Translations under genes and position numbers: made by a program
Origin: Planctomycetota bacterium
GTDB taxonomy: Bacteria > Planctomycetota > J058 > J103
DNA length: 64,000 nt
Assembly: GCA_026004615.1 (NCBI GenBank)
Contig: BPJM01000005.1
Location: forward strand, 188,477 to 252,476
Direction: 5' to 3'
Part shown: one piece after another, positions 9,366 through 17,226 of the stretch
Layout of the letters: each line of letters opens with the position of its first letter
How positions within the stretch are numbered: the first letter of the stretch is position 1
The notes under the pieces: generated by a model
What the model saw: the letters and a program-made list of their open reading frames with translations, nothing else
Told to the model about the DNA's origin: nothing
Database searches by the model: none

Positions 9366-10306
9366 CGTGCCGGCTCCTGTTCGCCCGCGCCGGCCGGCCC
9401 CGCGGGCAGCGGCAGCTCGCTGCCGGTCAGCCGCCGGAAGGCCTCGAGATAGCGCTCGCGGGTCTGGGCGACGATCTCGGGCGGCAGCGCCGGCGGGGGC
9501 GAGGACTTGTCCCAGCCGCTCGCCTCGAGCCAGTCGCGCACGAACTGCTTGTCGAAGCTGTCCATGCAGCGGCGCTCCTCCCAGGCCGCCCGGTCCCAGT
9601 AGCGGGAGGAGTCCGGGGTGCCGGCCTCGTCGATCAGCACCAGCTCGCCATCGATCCGGCCGAACTCGAACTTGGTGTCGGCCAGGATCAGGCCGCGTTC
9701 CAGGGCATGGGCGTGGAGCTCGCGATAGAGCAGGATGCTGATCGCGCGCAGCCGCTCGGCGGTCTCGGCACCCACCGCGCTGGCGAGCGCGGCGAACGGC
9801 ACGTTCTCGTCGTGGCCGGTCTCGGCCTTGGTGGCGGGGGTGAAGATCGGCTCCGCAAGCCGATCGCCGGGCTCGAGCCCGGAGGGCAGCTCGACGCCGC
9901 ACACCGCGCCGGTCTGCCGGTAGTCCCGGTAGCCCGAGCCGGCCAGGTAGCCCCGCACCACGCACTCGAAGTCGATGCGCGCGGCGCGCCGCACCAGCAT
10001 CGCGCGGCCTTCGAGCGCGCCCAGCGCGGCGGCGGGCCGGCCGAGCGCGGCGGCGATCGGCTCCAGCTCGGTGGTGATCATGTGGTTGGGCACCAGCGCC
10101 CGCGTCCGCTCGAACCAGAAGCGCGACAGCTGCGTCAGCACGCGCCCGCGATCGGGGATCGGGGTGGGCAGCACCCAGTCGAAGGCGCTCAAGCGGTCGG
10201 TCGCGACCAGCAGCAGCCGCTCGCCGAGATCGACCAGCTCGCGCACCTTGCCGCGCCGCAACAGCGGCAACCCCCGCAACGCCTCGGCGATCCCGGCTGC
10301 TCCCAC
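9362..10306 (-). CDS. purC: Phosphoribosylaminoimidazole-succinocarboxamide synthase
   Basis: A 314-residue SAICAR synthetase that joins CAIR and aspartate using ATP. Motifs seen: [25 protein letters not shown] fragments at the N-terminus, [13 protein letters not shown], the acidic loop [12 protein letters not shown], and [14 protein letters not shown]. The length fits the longer SAICAR synthetase type. The GTG start at 10306 is backed by a strong AAGGAGGG site about eight bases upstream. A 12-base tandem element containing cgaacaggaaag lies just before it. Confidence 0.95.
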   Translation of the reverse strand: MGAAGIAEALRGLPLLRRGKVRELVDLGERLLLVATDRLSAFDWVLPTPIPDRGRVLTQLSRFWFERTRALVPNHMITTELEPIAAALGRPAAALGALEGRAMLVRRAARIDFECVVRGYLAGSGYRDYRQTGAVCGVELPSGLEPGDRLAEPIFTPATKAETGHDENVPFAALASAVGAETAERLRAISILLYRELHAHALERGLILADTKFEFGRIDGELVLIDEAGTPDSSRYWDRAAWEERRCMDSFDKQFVRDWLEASGWDKSSPPPALPPEIVAQTRERYLEAFRRLTGSELPLPAGPAGAGEQEPAR

Positions 10307-10442
10307 TCCGGCCCTCCTTCTTTCCTGTTCGCTTTCCTGTTCGGAAGGTTGCGGGTCACGCCAGCGCGCGCCGCCGAGCAGGCGCACCGCCGCCTCCCAT
10401 GCCGCCCGCCGGCGCCGGCGCGCCGCGCGCCAGTGCGGGCCC

Positions 10443-10982
10443 TCAGCCCGCGGCGCTCTGCTGCACGGCCACCGCCAGCCTTTGCTGCAGTGCCGCGTCC
10501 TTGCTCTCCACCCCGCGCGCGAGCTCCTGCTTGTACTCGGAGAGCGCGCGTGCGAGCGCCGGCTCGCCCAGCGCCAGGATCTGCACCGCCAGCAGCGCTG
10601 CATTGTGCGCGCCCCAGCTTCCCACCGCCACCGTCGCCACCGGTACACCGGGCGGCATCTGCACCGTGGCCAGCAGCGCATCGAAGCCCGAGAGCGGGGC
10701 CGTGGCGAGCGGCACCCCGATCACCGGCAGGGTGGTGTGGGCGGCGAGCGTGCCCGCCAGGTGGGCGGCGCCGCTGGCGGCGGCGATCAGCACCCGCAGG
10801 CCGCGGCCGGCCGCCGCCTGCGCGTAGGCGGCGGCGCGGGCGGGCGAGCGGTGGGCGGAGGCGACCGTCATCTCGTGCGGCACGCCGAAGCGGCGCAGCA
10901 CCTCCAGTGCCCCACCCATCGCGTCGAAGTCCGAATCGCTCCCGAGCACGATCCCGACCTGAGGGGAGTCCGCCGGCGACAT
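10443..10982 (-). CDS. purE: N5-carboxyaminoimidazole ribonucleotide mutase
   Basis: A 179-residue protein that moves the carboxyl group of N5-CAIR to give CAIR. Class I PurE motifs are clear: [14 protein letters not shown] at the N-terminus, [11 protein letters not shown], and [21 protein letters not shown]. The ATG at 10982 has GAGGAGAGG upstream. No purK lies next to it in this window; in bacteria with class I PurE the partner is usually PurK, so purK must be elsewhere. It is the first gene of the operon, 136 bases before purC, with a promoter candidate directly upstream. Confidence 0.95.
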   Translation of the reverse strand: MSPADSPQVGIVLGSDSDFDAMGGALEVLRRFGVPHEMTVASAHRSPARAAAYAQAAAGRGLRVLIAAASGAAHLAGTLAAHTTLPVIGVPLATAPLSGFDALLATVQMPPGVPVATVAVGSWGAHNAALLAVQILALGEPALARALSEYKQELARGVESKDAALQQRLAVAVQQSAAG

Positions 10983-11017
10983 GGCCTCTCCTCGACACCC
11001 ATCTCTACGGGCCGCTC

Positions 11018-11046
11018 ACCATACCGAGTCCCCGCCGGACCGGCAA
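11018..11046 (-). promoter_or_regulatory. Promoter candidate of the pur operon
   Basis: On the minus strand TTGCCG (11046-11041) and TATGGT (11023-11018) are separated by exactly 17 bases. Transcription would begin near 11010, giving a leader of under 30 bases to purE. That is too short for a purine riboswitch or other structured leader. Confidence 0.45.
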
Positions 11047-11113
11047 GGACGGTGCCGGCCCGCACCGGCCGTGCAGGCCGGCCCGGTTCCTCTTGCGGGT
11101 GGAGCGGGGGCGC

Positions 11114-12952
11114 TCAGAACGCGTCGGCGATCATGAAGTTGAGCGTCAGCCGGCGCAGGCGCCGCCGCGGGTAGGGCTGCTGCTCCTCGCGGGCGGCGGC
11201 GCTGCGGTGGCCGGCGAGCAGTGGCTCGGAGAGCCCGAGCAGCTCCTCGCGCATGCGGCGGGCGCGTTCGGCCTGCCCCAGCAGCGCCGCGGCGCGCGAG
11301 CCCCAGAGCAGCAACTGGCCGCGGCGGAACGGCACGCGCTCGCGGGCGAGCGCGTGTTCGATGTGCGCGAGCGCAGCCTCGGGCTCGCCCGCCCGCAGCC
11401 GCAACACCGCGGCCAAAAAGCGGCAGCCCAGCTCGTCCGGATCGTGCGCGAGCGCCCGCTCCAGATGCACCAGGCTGCGCGCCGCGTCGTGCTCGTCCAT
11501 CCACGCCCGCGCCGCGGCGAGCAGCTCGGCGTAGGCGCGCGCGCCGGGGCCGCCGGCGAAGCGAGCCGGCGGCTGCATGGGGAGTGCGAGCGCCGGCTCG
11601 AAGCCCGCGGGTGCGGCGGCGTGCTGTTCGCCGTTCCAGCTCCAGGCGCCGGCCGGACCGTCCCAGGCCCAGCGCACCCGCGCATACGGGCCCCAGCCCG
11701 TCGGGGTGGTCCCGACCGAGAGGAGGAGTGCCGCCGCTTCGGGCTCGCACACCACGGACTGCACCGTGATGAGCTGGCTCACGATGCCGCCCGTGGCGCG
11801 CTCGGTCTCCGGATCGGCCGGATCGCGGTGATCGCCGAGCAGGCGGGCGAGCGCCGCCGCATCGAGCGCGCCCGTGCGGGCGGCCTCGCTCAGGCGGCGC
11901 TCGCGGTTGCTGCAGCTCACCGTCCAGGCGGGCGAGACCACCACCTCGCCCCGCCGGGTATGCGGATGGTGGTAGCGGTTCGTGCAGGCGAGGTACGGAG
12001 CGCCGGGCTCGGGTTCGACCACCTCCACCTGCGCGCCGGTCGTCTCCAGCACCACCGCGCGCCGCTCGCGGGCCGAGGAGACGGCGAGGCCCCAGCTGGA
12101 GGCGACCGGGCGCTCGCGGGCGATCGCGATCGCGTCGGCGATGCTCTCCGCGCGCCGGATGATCTCGTGGCCGAGATCGACCACCGCGGCGCCGTCGAAT
12201 CGCACCTCGCGGTGGAAGCGGGTGTGGGCGCTGAGCGTGAGCCCCGCCTCGTTGAAGGCGGTCACCCCGGGGGTATCCGCCCCGCGCGTGGTGACGAAGC
12301 CGTAGCGCAGCCCCTGCTCGGGCTCGCACAGCACCACCGCCGGCGCGCGGTCCCAGATCCCGGCGCCGGGGAAGTCGAAGTTGCGGGCGTGGCGCAGCTG
12401 GCCGTCCGCGCAGGCACGGCCCCAGACCACCAGCGTCGAGCACGCCGGCGCGGCGCAGCAGCCGAGCTGGCGGGCGAACGGCCCCAGCCGCCAGCGGCCG
12501 GCGAGCCCGACCAGGTTCTGGAACACGTCCATGACGCCGAGCGCGGTGGCGTGCTGCCGGCCGAGTCCGAGCGCTTCGAAGAACGCGCGGGTGCGGGCGC
12601 GCAGCTCGCGCGGGCGCGCGCGCTCCAGCCGGCGGAGCAGCAGCCGCACCGCCGGCTCGCCGAGCCGGAGCAGCGCGCCCTCGAGCCCGTCGCCGCCGAG
12701 CAGCCGCTCCACCAGCCGCGGGTAGAACGCGAGGGTCTGCTCGTAGCCGCCGTGCGCGCGGAGCAGCCGCCCGTGCTGCTCGCCCATCTGGGCCTGGCTG
12801 CCGCGCAGCCGCACCAGCAGGAGCGGGAGCGCGCGGGGCCGCGCGGGATGCTCGCCGCTCGGGGCGGGGCCGCTCGCGGCGGTGGCGGCGCTCGCTGCGC
12901 CAGCAACCACCGGATGCGGTGCCGCACAACTCTCGCTCAGCGTCGAGCTCAT
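11114..12952 (-). CDS. C45/acyl-CoA:6-APA acyltransferase-like Ntn hydrolase
   Basis: A 612-residue protein starting at an ATG with AAGGAG six bases upstream. Around residues 165-195 it has the pattern of the C45 / choloylglycine-hydrolase superfamily: a cluster ending in Cys171 (ACSTLVVWG), then DGQLRHARNFDF with the Arg-Asn typical of the active site. In such enzymes the Cys becomes the N-terminal nucleophile after self-cleavage, so residues 1-170 may be a propeptide. The last 140 residues are helical and TPR-like. There is no signal peptide. The substrate cannot be told; amide or peptide bond cleavage, or acyl transfer, is inferred from the family. The tetR gene lies just upstream on the same strand, so it may be regulated with or by it. 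Confidence 0.6.
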   Translation of the reverse strand: MSSTLSESCAAPHPVVAGAASAATAASGPAPSGEHPARPRALPLLLVRLRGSQAQMGEQHGRLLRAHGGYEQTLAFYPRLVERLLGGDGLEGALLRLGEPAVRLLLRRLERARPRELRARTRAFFEALGLGRQHATALGVMDVFQNLVGLAGRWRLGPFARQLGCCAAPACSTLVVWGRACADGQLRHARNFDFPGAGIWDRAPAVVLCEPEQGLRYGFVTTRGADTPGVTAFNEAGLTLSAHTRFHREVRFDGAAVVDLGHEIIRRAESIADAIAIARERPVASSWGLAVSSARERRAVVLETTGAQVEVVEPEPGAPYLACTNRYHHPHTRRGEVVVSPAWTVSCSNRERRLSEAARTGALDAAALARLLGDHRDPADPETERATGGIVSQLITVQSVVCEPEAAALLLSVGTTPTGWGPYARVRWAWDGPAGAWSWNGEQHAAAPAGFEPALALPMQPPARFAGGPGARAYAELLAAARAWMDEHDAARSLVHLERALAHDPDELGCRFLAAVLRLRAGEPEAALAHIEHALARERVPFRRGQLLLWGSRAAALLGQAERARRMREELLGLSEPLLAGHRSAAAREEQQPYPRRRLRRLTLNFMIADAF

Positions 12953-12987
12953 GGCGTCTCCTTCCGACTGGGCCGACCGGTCTCACC

Positions 12988-13038
12988 CTCGCCTGCCCGG
13001 CCGCCACGGGGCCGATCTCACGGCGCCGGGCAGGCGAG
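12988..13038 (-). terminator. Hairpin between tetR and the C45 gene
   Basis: A perfect 14-bp inverted repeat (12988-13001 ctcgcctgcccggc with 13025-13038 gccgggcaggcgag) encloses a 23-base loop in the 113 bases between the two genes. No T-run follows. It could partly end transcription after the regulator gene or act as an attenuator. Confidence 0.4.
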
Positions 13039-13065
13039 GCCCGCCCGCGGGGGCGGCGCGGCGGC

Positions 13066-13758
13066 TCACGCGGCGTTGCCTCCTCTGGAACTGCGCGCTC
13101 GCGCTCGCTCCCGCGCGCGGCGGCCGCCGCGCCCGGGCTCGGACTGTGGCCCCTGCTGCCCGCCCGCGCCGGTGCGCAGCGGCTCGAGCACCGCCGCGAT
13201 GAACGCCTCCAGCGCGGGCTCGAGGTCTGGATTGCGGGCGACCCGTTGGACGGCCATGCCGTCGCAGAACGCGAGCACCGCATCGACGATGGCGTGGGGC
13301 GCGCACGGGCGGACCAGCCCGCGGCGCACGCCTTCGGCCAGCCGCTCGATCAGCCCGGCGCGGATCGGCTCGGTGTAGGCGCGCCCGCGCGCGAGGATCC
13401 GTTCGGGATCCTCGGCCCGCGAGACCGCCCACAGCTGCAACAGCGCGATGATCGTCTCGCGGCGGCGGCGCCCGAACGCGGCCGCCGCCCGCACGTAGGC
13501 GGCGAGGTAGTCCACCGGGTGCTCGTGCGCTTGGAGCCGCTCGGCGAAGAATGCCGCTTGTTTGTGCAGCGCCCGCTCCAGCACCGCCTCGAAGATCTCG
13601 CCGAGGTCGCGGTAGTACCAGTACAGCGTCGGCCGCTTCATGCCGAGCGCGCGCGCGATCGCGCGCATGTTGGCGGCCTGGATCCCGTGCGCGCGCACGA
13701 ACGCAAACGCGCGCTCGGCGATCTCGGCCCGCCGCTCGAGGTCTGGCTTGCGGGGCAC
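13066..13758 (-). CDS. TetR family transcriptional regulator
   Basis: A 230-residue protein with an N-terminal TetR_N DNA-binding domain: RRAEIAERAFAFVRAHG, then the helix-turn-helix MRAIARALGMKRPTLYWYYRDLGEIFEAVLERAL at about residues 25-60. The C-terminal ligand/dimer domain is variable, and the last 30 residues are Arg/Gly-rich. The GTG at 13758 is chosen because GAGGGGAG lies just upstream and the canonical fold begins at once. Its promoter overlaps an 11-bp palindrome, which suggests autorepression. Likely targets are itself and the C45 gene downstream; the ligand is unknown. Confidence 0.85.
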   Translation of the reverse strand: MPRKPDLERRAEIAERAFAFVRAHGIQAANMRAIARALGMKRPTLYWYYRDLGEIFEAVLERALHKQAAFFAERLQAHEHPVDYLAAYVRAAAAFGRRRRETIIALLQLWAVSRAEDPERILARGRAYTEPIRAGLIERLAEGVRRGLVRPCAPHAIVDAVLAFCDGMAVQRVARNPDLEPALEAFIAAVLEPLRTGAGGQQGPQSEPGRGGRRARERARARSSRGGNAA

Positions 13759-13786
13759 CGCGGCTCCCCTCGCCCCGGAGTTTCTC

Positions 13787-13797
13787 GACAGGCTGTC
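13787..13797 (-). promoter_or_regulatory. Candidate TetR operator
   Basis: A perfect palindrome GACAG-G-CTGTC lies directly downstream of the -10 box of the tetR promoter, across the expected start of transcription and about 30 bases before the GTG. Repressors of this family commonly bind inverted repeats at such places. The half-sites are short, so this remains a candidate. Confidence 0.4.
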
Positions 13798-13826
13798 AGG
13801 ATATCGGTGAGCCGACACGATGTCAA
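13798..13826 (-). promoter_or_regulatory. Promoter of tetR
   Basis: The minus strand carries a perfect TTGACA (13826-13821), a 17-base spacer and TATCCT (13803-13798). The spacer holds a small inverted repeat TCGG-TGAG-CCGA. The -35 box overlaps the stop codon of the DUF1415 gene, so tetR is probably transcribed on its own. Confidence 0.6.
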
Positions 13827-14473
13827 GGAACGAGCCAGCGCGCGTAGCTGCGGGCGCGGTCGGCGGCGATGTCGGCGAAGATCCGCTCCAGTTCGATCCG
13901 GCGCGCCTCGTCGGTGACCAGCGCGAAGTTGGCGGCGGCGATGCGGGCGGAGACCGCGGAGTGGGGATCGGTGCGGACCAGCCCGCCTTGCGGGAGCGGC
14001 CCGGCGGGCAGCGCCCGGCGCGCCGCCTCCAGCGCGCTGTGCCGCGTCCACTGCAGCGTCGGATCGGGGCTGCGGCGCAGCCACGGCACGGCGGCGGCGG
14101 GGCTGGTGGCGCGCAGCGCATACCCGGGGTGGAACACCACGCCGACGAACTGGCGCGCGGGCCCGCAGCGCGCGGCATAGGCCTGCTGGAGCCGTTCGGC
14201 GAAGGCGCTGAACGCCCGGAGTCCGATCCGAAGGCACGGGAAGATGAACATCCCCATGAGGACCTGGGCCGGCTCGGTCCGCTCCAGCGCCAGCAGCGCC
14301 TGCAGCGCCGGGCCGAGCGCGCGCGCGGGATCGGACTGGGGCAGGACCGTGCGCGCGATCTGGCCCCGTTCGCGGGCGCGCCGGGCAAACGGGCAGATCC
14401 CGAACGCCTCGACGATCTCGGTGACGTAGCGCTCGTTGATGCGCAGCACCTCGCGCTCGAAGGCAGGGTCCAT
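13823..14473 (-). CDS. DUF1415-like protein
   Basis: A protein of 216 residues if it begins at MDPAFEREVLRINERY. An upstream in-frame ATG at 14539 would add 22 low-complexity residues and is less likely. It carries the hallmark ICPFARRARERGQ near residue 26, then LMGMFIFPCLRIG and FVGVVFHPGYALR, and a C-terminal helical part with LVRTDPHSAVSARIAAANF. This matches the DUF1415 family, whose function is unknown; a conserved Cys in a CPFA motif suggests a catalytic or metal-binding role. There is no signal peptide. It sits upstream of tetR with which it shares the promoter/stop overlap. Confidence 0.65.
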   Translation of the reverse strand: MDPAFEREVLRINERYVTEIVEAFGICPFARRARERGQIARTVLPQSDPARALGPALQALLALERTEPAQVLMGMFIFPCLRIGLRAFSAFAERLQQAYAARCGPARQFVGVVFHPGYALRATSPAAAVPWLRRSPDPTLQWTRHSALEAARRALPAGPLPQGGLVRTDPHSAVSARIAAANFALVTDEARRIELERIFADIAADRARSYARWLVP

Positions 14474-14608
14474 ACTCGCCCTACCCGCACCCGAACTCGC
14501 CGCACCCCCGATGCTGGCGCGCTCGCCCGGCTCCCTCATCCCGATCCTCTCCCCGGGGCAGGAGGGCGCCAGCGGGGCAAAGCGGCGGGCGCGCTCTCGG
14601 CGGGCGGC

Positions 14609-15883
14609 TCAGCCCGCCGCGCCCTCTCCGCCGCGCGCCCCTTCGGCGGCAGCCCCCGCCACCAGACGCGCTGCCGCATCGAGCCGCGGGTGGGCCGCGC
14701 GCAGGTCCTCGGCGCTGAGCCCCGCCCCCTCGTTCGCGGCCGCCATGTCCTCCAGGGTGCCGAGCAGGGCGTGGATCGCGCCCAGCACATCGCCGGTGTG
14801 ACCCAGCTCGGAGATGGTGTGCATGTTGCGGATCGGAAAGCCGATGGAGGCGGCGGCGGCGTCGATGCTGGCCAGCACGGCTGCCATGGCGTCGGTGCCG
14901 GTGTCCCGGCCCGCCACCCGCTTCTGGAACGGGATGCCGCGCCGGCGCGCCGCGCGCTGGATCCAGGCGTTGAGCTGCTCGCTGACGATCGAGCCGACCG
15001 AGAGCGTGAAGCCCTCGCCCATGGCGATCGGGGTCAGCCGCCGCTCGCTCACCCCGGGCGCGGCTGCGTAGTCGTGGCTCACGTCGGCGGCGATCACCAC
15101 GTCGGGGGCGAAGGCGTGCGCCAGCACCCGGCTGCCGAAGCGGCCGACCTCCTCGTGGGTCGCGATGGCGAACAGCACCCGCAGCTGCTCCAGCCCGCCG
15201 CGCGCCGCCAGCAGCCGCGCCACCTCCTCGACCACGAAACAGCCCAGCCCGTTGTCCAGATACGCCCCGTAGAAGGTCTGCGGCGCAAAGCCGCGCCGCA
15301 GCTCGCGCCGCAGCAGGATCGGGTCGCCGGCCCGGATGCCGAGCCGTTCCACCTGCTGCTTGCGCTCCGGGCCGTACAGCCCCAGCTCCAGGTAGAGCAT
15401 CTCCTTCTTGATGCCGATCTCACCCGTCTTGAGCTTGGGGTCGGCGAAGTGGATGGCGCCGATCGCCTCGATGGTGCCGCCCTCGAGCGCCCGATAGCGG
15501 CCCGGCTGCTCGGGGTCCTCGCTGAACAGCGTCACCTCGTGGCCCACCAGCGTCGCCGGCAGGAACGAGTCGCTGTCGATCCAGATCTTGCCGTCATCCC
15601 CGATGCTCCGCACCTGGAGCCGGATCTTGTCCGCGTGCCCGATCAGCATCACCTTGAGCAGGTCCTCCCGCCCCGGGTGGGTATCCAGCACGATCCCGGC
15701 GTTGCCGCGGAAGCGGTGCACCGTCCAGCCCGGCAGGGCGAACGAGGAGAACATGGGCTCGAGCACCCCGCGCGTCATCGCGGCCTCGAGCCCGATCGGG
15801 CTCGGGGCCTCGACGATGGCGCGCAGGCGCGCGAACTGCTCTTGCGGCATGGGCTGGGTCCAGGGCCTGGGCTCTGCGGTCAC
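14609..15883 (-). CDS. M42 family metallopeptidase (FrvX-like)
   Basis: A 424-residue cytoplasmic aminopeptidase-like protein of the M42/M20 clan, which cuts residues from peptide N-termini in large tetrahedral or ring particles. Metal-binding phrases are in order: LIGHADKI, GAYLDNGLGC, ATHEEVGRFG (base and ligand Glu pair), AADVSHD, and HTISELGHTGD near the end. KRVAGRDTGTDAMA matches the GTDA motif. Several of these differ slightly from textbook M42, so substrate range is open. The GTG at 15883 has GGAG about nine bases upstream; an ATG at 15850 is the alternative. The C-terminal 40 residues are Ala/Gly-rich. Confidence 0.8.
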   Translation of the reverse strand: MTAEPRPWTQPMPQEQFARLRAIVEAPSPIGLEAAMTRGVLEPMFSSFALPGWTVHRFRGNAGIVLDTHPGREDLLKVMLIGHADKIRLQVRSIGDDGKIWIDSDSFLPATLVGHEVTLFSEDPEQPGRYRALEGGTIEAIGAIHFADPKLKTGEIGIKKEMLYLELGLYGPERKQQVERLGIRAGDPILLRRELRRGFAPQTFYGAYLDNGLGCFVVEEVARLLAARGGLEQLRVLFAIATHEEVGRFGSRVLAHAFAPDVVIAADVSHDYAAAPGVSERRLTPIAMGEGFTLSVGSIVSEQLNAWIQRAARRRGIPFQKRVAGRDTGTDAMAAVLASIDAAAASIGFPIRNMHTISELGHTGDVLGAIHALLGTLEDMAAANEGAGLSAEDLRAAHPRLDAAARLVAGAAAEGARGGEGAAG

Positions 15884-15927
15884 GGTGCCGGTCTCCTCTC
15901 GGGCTCGCGGTGGACGCGATGGGTGTA

Positions 15928-17152
15928 TCAGCAAGGCCCCGCGGCCGGCAAGCCGGCTTCGGGCCGGCGGCAGCGCCGCGCGATGATCGCCAGCGGCGAG
16001 CGCTCCAGCCGCACCACGAACAGCGTCAGCAGCGCGCCGCCCTCGCCGAGCCGGCGCCCGAGCCGGCGGGCGAGCGCGCTGGCGTGCTCGGCGAACCCGC
16101 GGGTCTTGACCTCGAGCCGGCCGCGGCCGGCTCCCAGTGCGCGCAGCGCCAGGCCGACCCGCCGCTCGCCCCACGGCATCGCCTCCAGCACCTCGAAGGG
16201 CACCAGCCACGGACTGGCGTGGATGCGCTCGGCACTCAGCAGGGCCACCCTGGGGTGCAGCGCCCCCAGGCCGAGTTCGGCCGCCAGCGCGCCCAGCAGG
16301 CCGGCGCGTTCGATCGCCGGATCGACCGCGTGCAGGTACCGTCCCAGAGGCGCGAGCGGCACCGGGGCGGGCCGCGCGCTGAAGCTGCGGCCGGCCGGCA
16401 GGCGCGTCGCGGTGCGGGCGCCGGGCTGCCGGGCGAGCCGCCCCGCCCACAGCACCGCCTGCACCAGCCCCCGCCCCTCGCCGATCACCTCCAGCTCCCG
16501 CTCGCCCGCAAGTGGCAGCTCTGCGAGCTCGACCCCGGGGCCCAGCTTGATCGCGCCGGTGGGGTTGGCCGCCAGCAGCCGCTCGATGAAGGCCGGCCCG
16601 GGGCGGAGCTGGGCGTAGCGGTGCAGCCGCCTGCCCTCGGCCCGCCGCGCCGGATCGAGGTGGAAGACCTCGCCGCGGAGCCTGAGCGTGGTCACGTCGG
16701 CCGCCGCCGCCGGACAGCCCGCGTTGCGCGCCGCCATCCAGGCGCGCAGCGGCAGCCGGTCGAAGGCGTAGGTGGGCAGCACCGCTGCGAGCGCCATCGC
16801 ATCGCCGCCGATGCCCGCAGCACAGATCGAGCACGCGCGCGGGCAGGGGTTGGAGCGCGGCGAAGCGGCGCGCTTTGTGCGCCGCGCACCGCTCGGAGCT
16901 CGCCTGCTCGATCCCCTCCGGACAGGCGAGCAGATCGGGCCGCGAGGGGAACTTGGCCGCCGCCTGGCGCCGCGCCTGGGCGAGCGCCAGCGCCGGCCCG
17001 AGCAGCGGCTCGCCCAGCCGCGCCCGCAGCGCCGCCACCATGGCCGGCCGGGGCGGCAGCTCGAGCTGCGCGAGCTCGCGCACCACCTCCGGCCGCGCCA
17101 ACAGCCGCCGCCAGCGCTCGATCTGCTCCGAGCCGGCCTGTTCCGGCCGCAT
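15928..17152 (-). pseudogene. SAM-dependent methyltransferase, THUMP-like type, one frameshift
   Basis: The N-terminal half (MRPEQAGSEQ to RVLDLCCG) and the C-terminal half (IGGDAMALAA to the stop) are in different frames. They meet inside SAM motif I, which would read LDLCCGIGGDA if one G were removed from the GGG run at 16814-16816. The corrected protein has 407 residues. It resembles class I methyltransferases with a C-terminal THUMP-like domain, seen in several GC-rich bacteria. The ATG at 17152 has AGGGGAG upstream. Because both halves are intact and the break falls in a G-run, a sequencing error is likelier than a dead gene. It is divergent from the zinc protease, with 74 bases between. 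Confidence 0.65.
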
Positions 17153-17226
17153 GCGCCTCGCTCCCCTTGCGGCCGGCCCGCCCTTCGGGCCCCGCCTCGC
17201 TTGACGGTGACCGCGGATCGTGTCCG

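Noticed and set aside
10321..10344. Tandem 12-base repeat (tttcctgttcgc) as a possible CRISPR or satellite start
   Set aside because: Only two copies and no spacers; it is reported as part of the purC upstream element.
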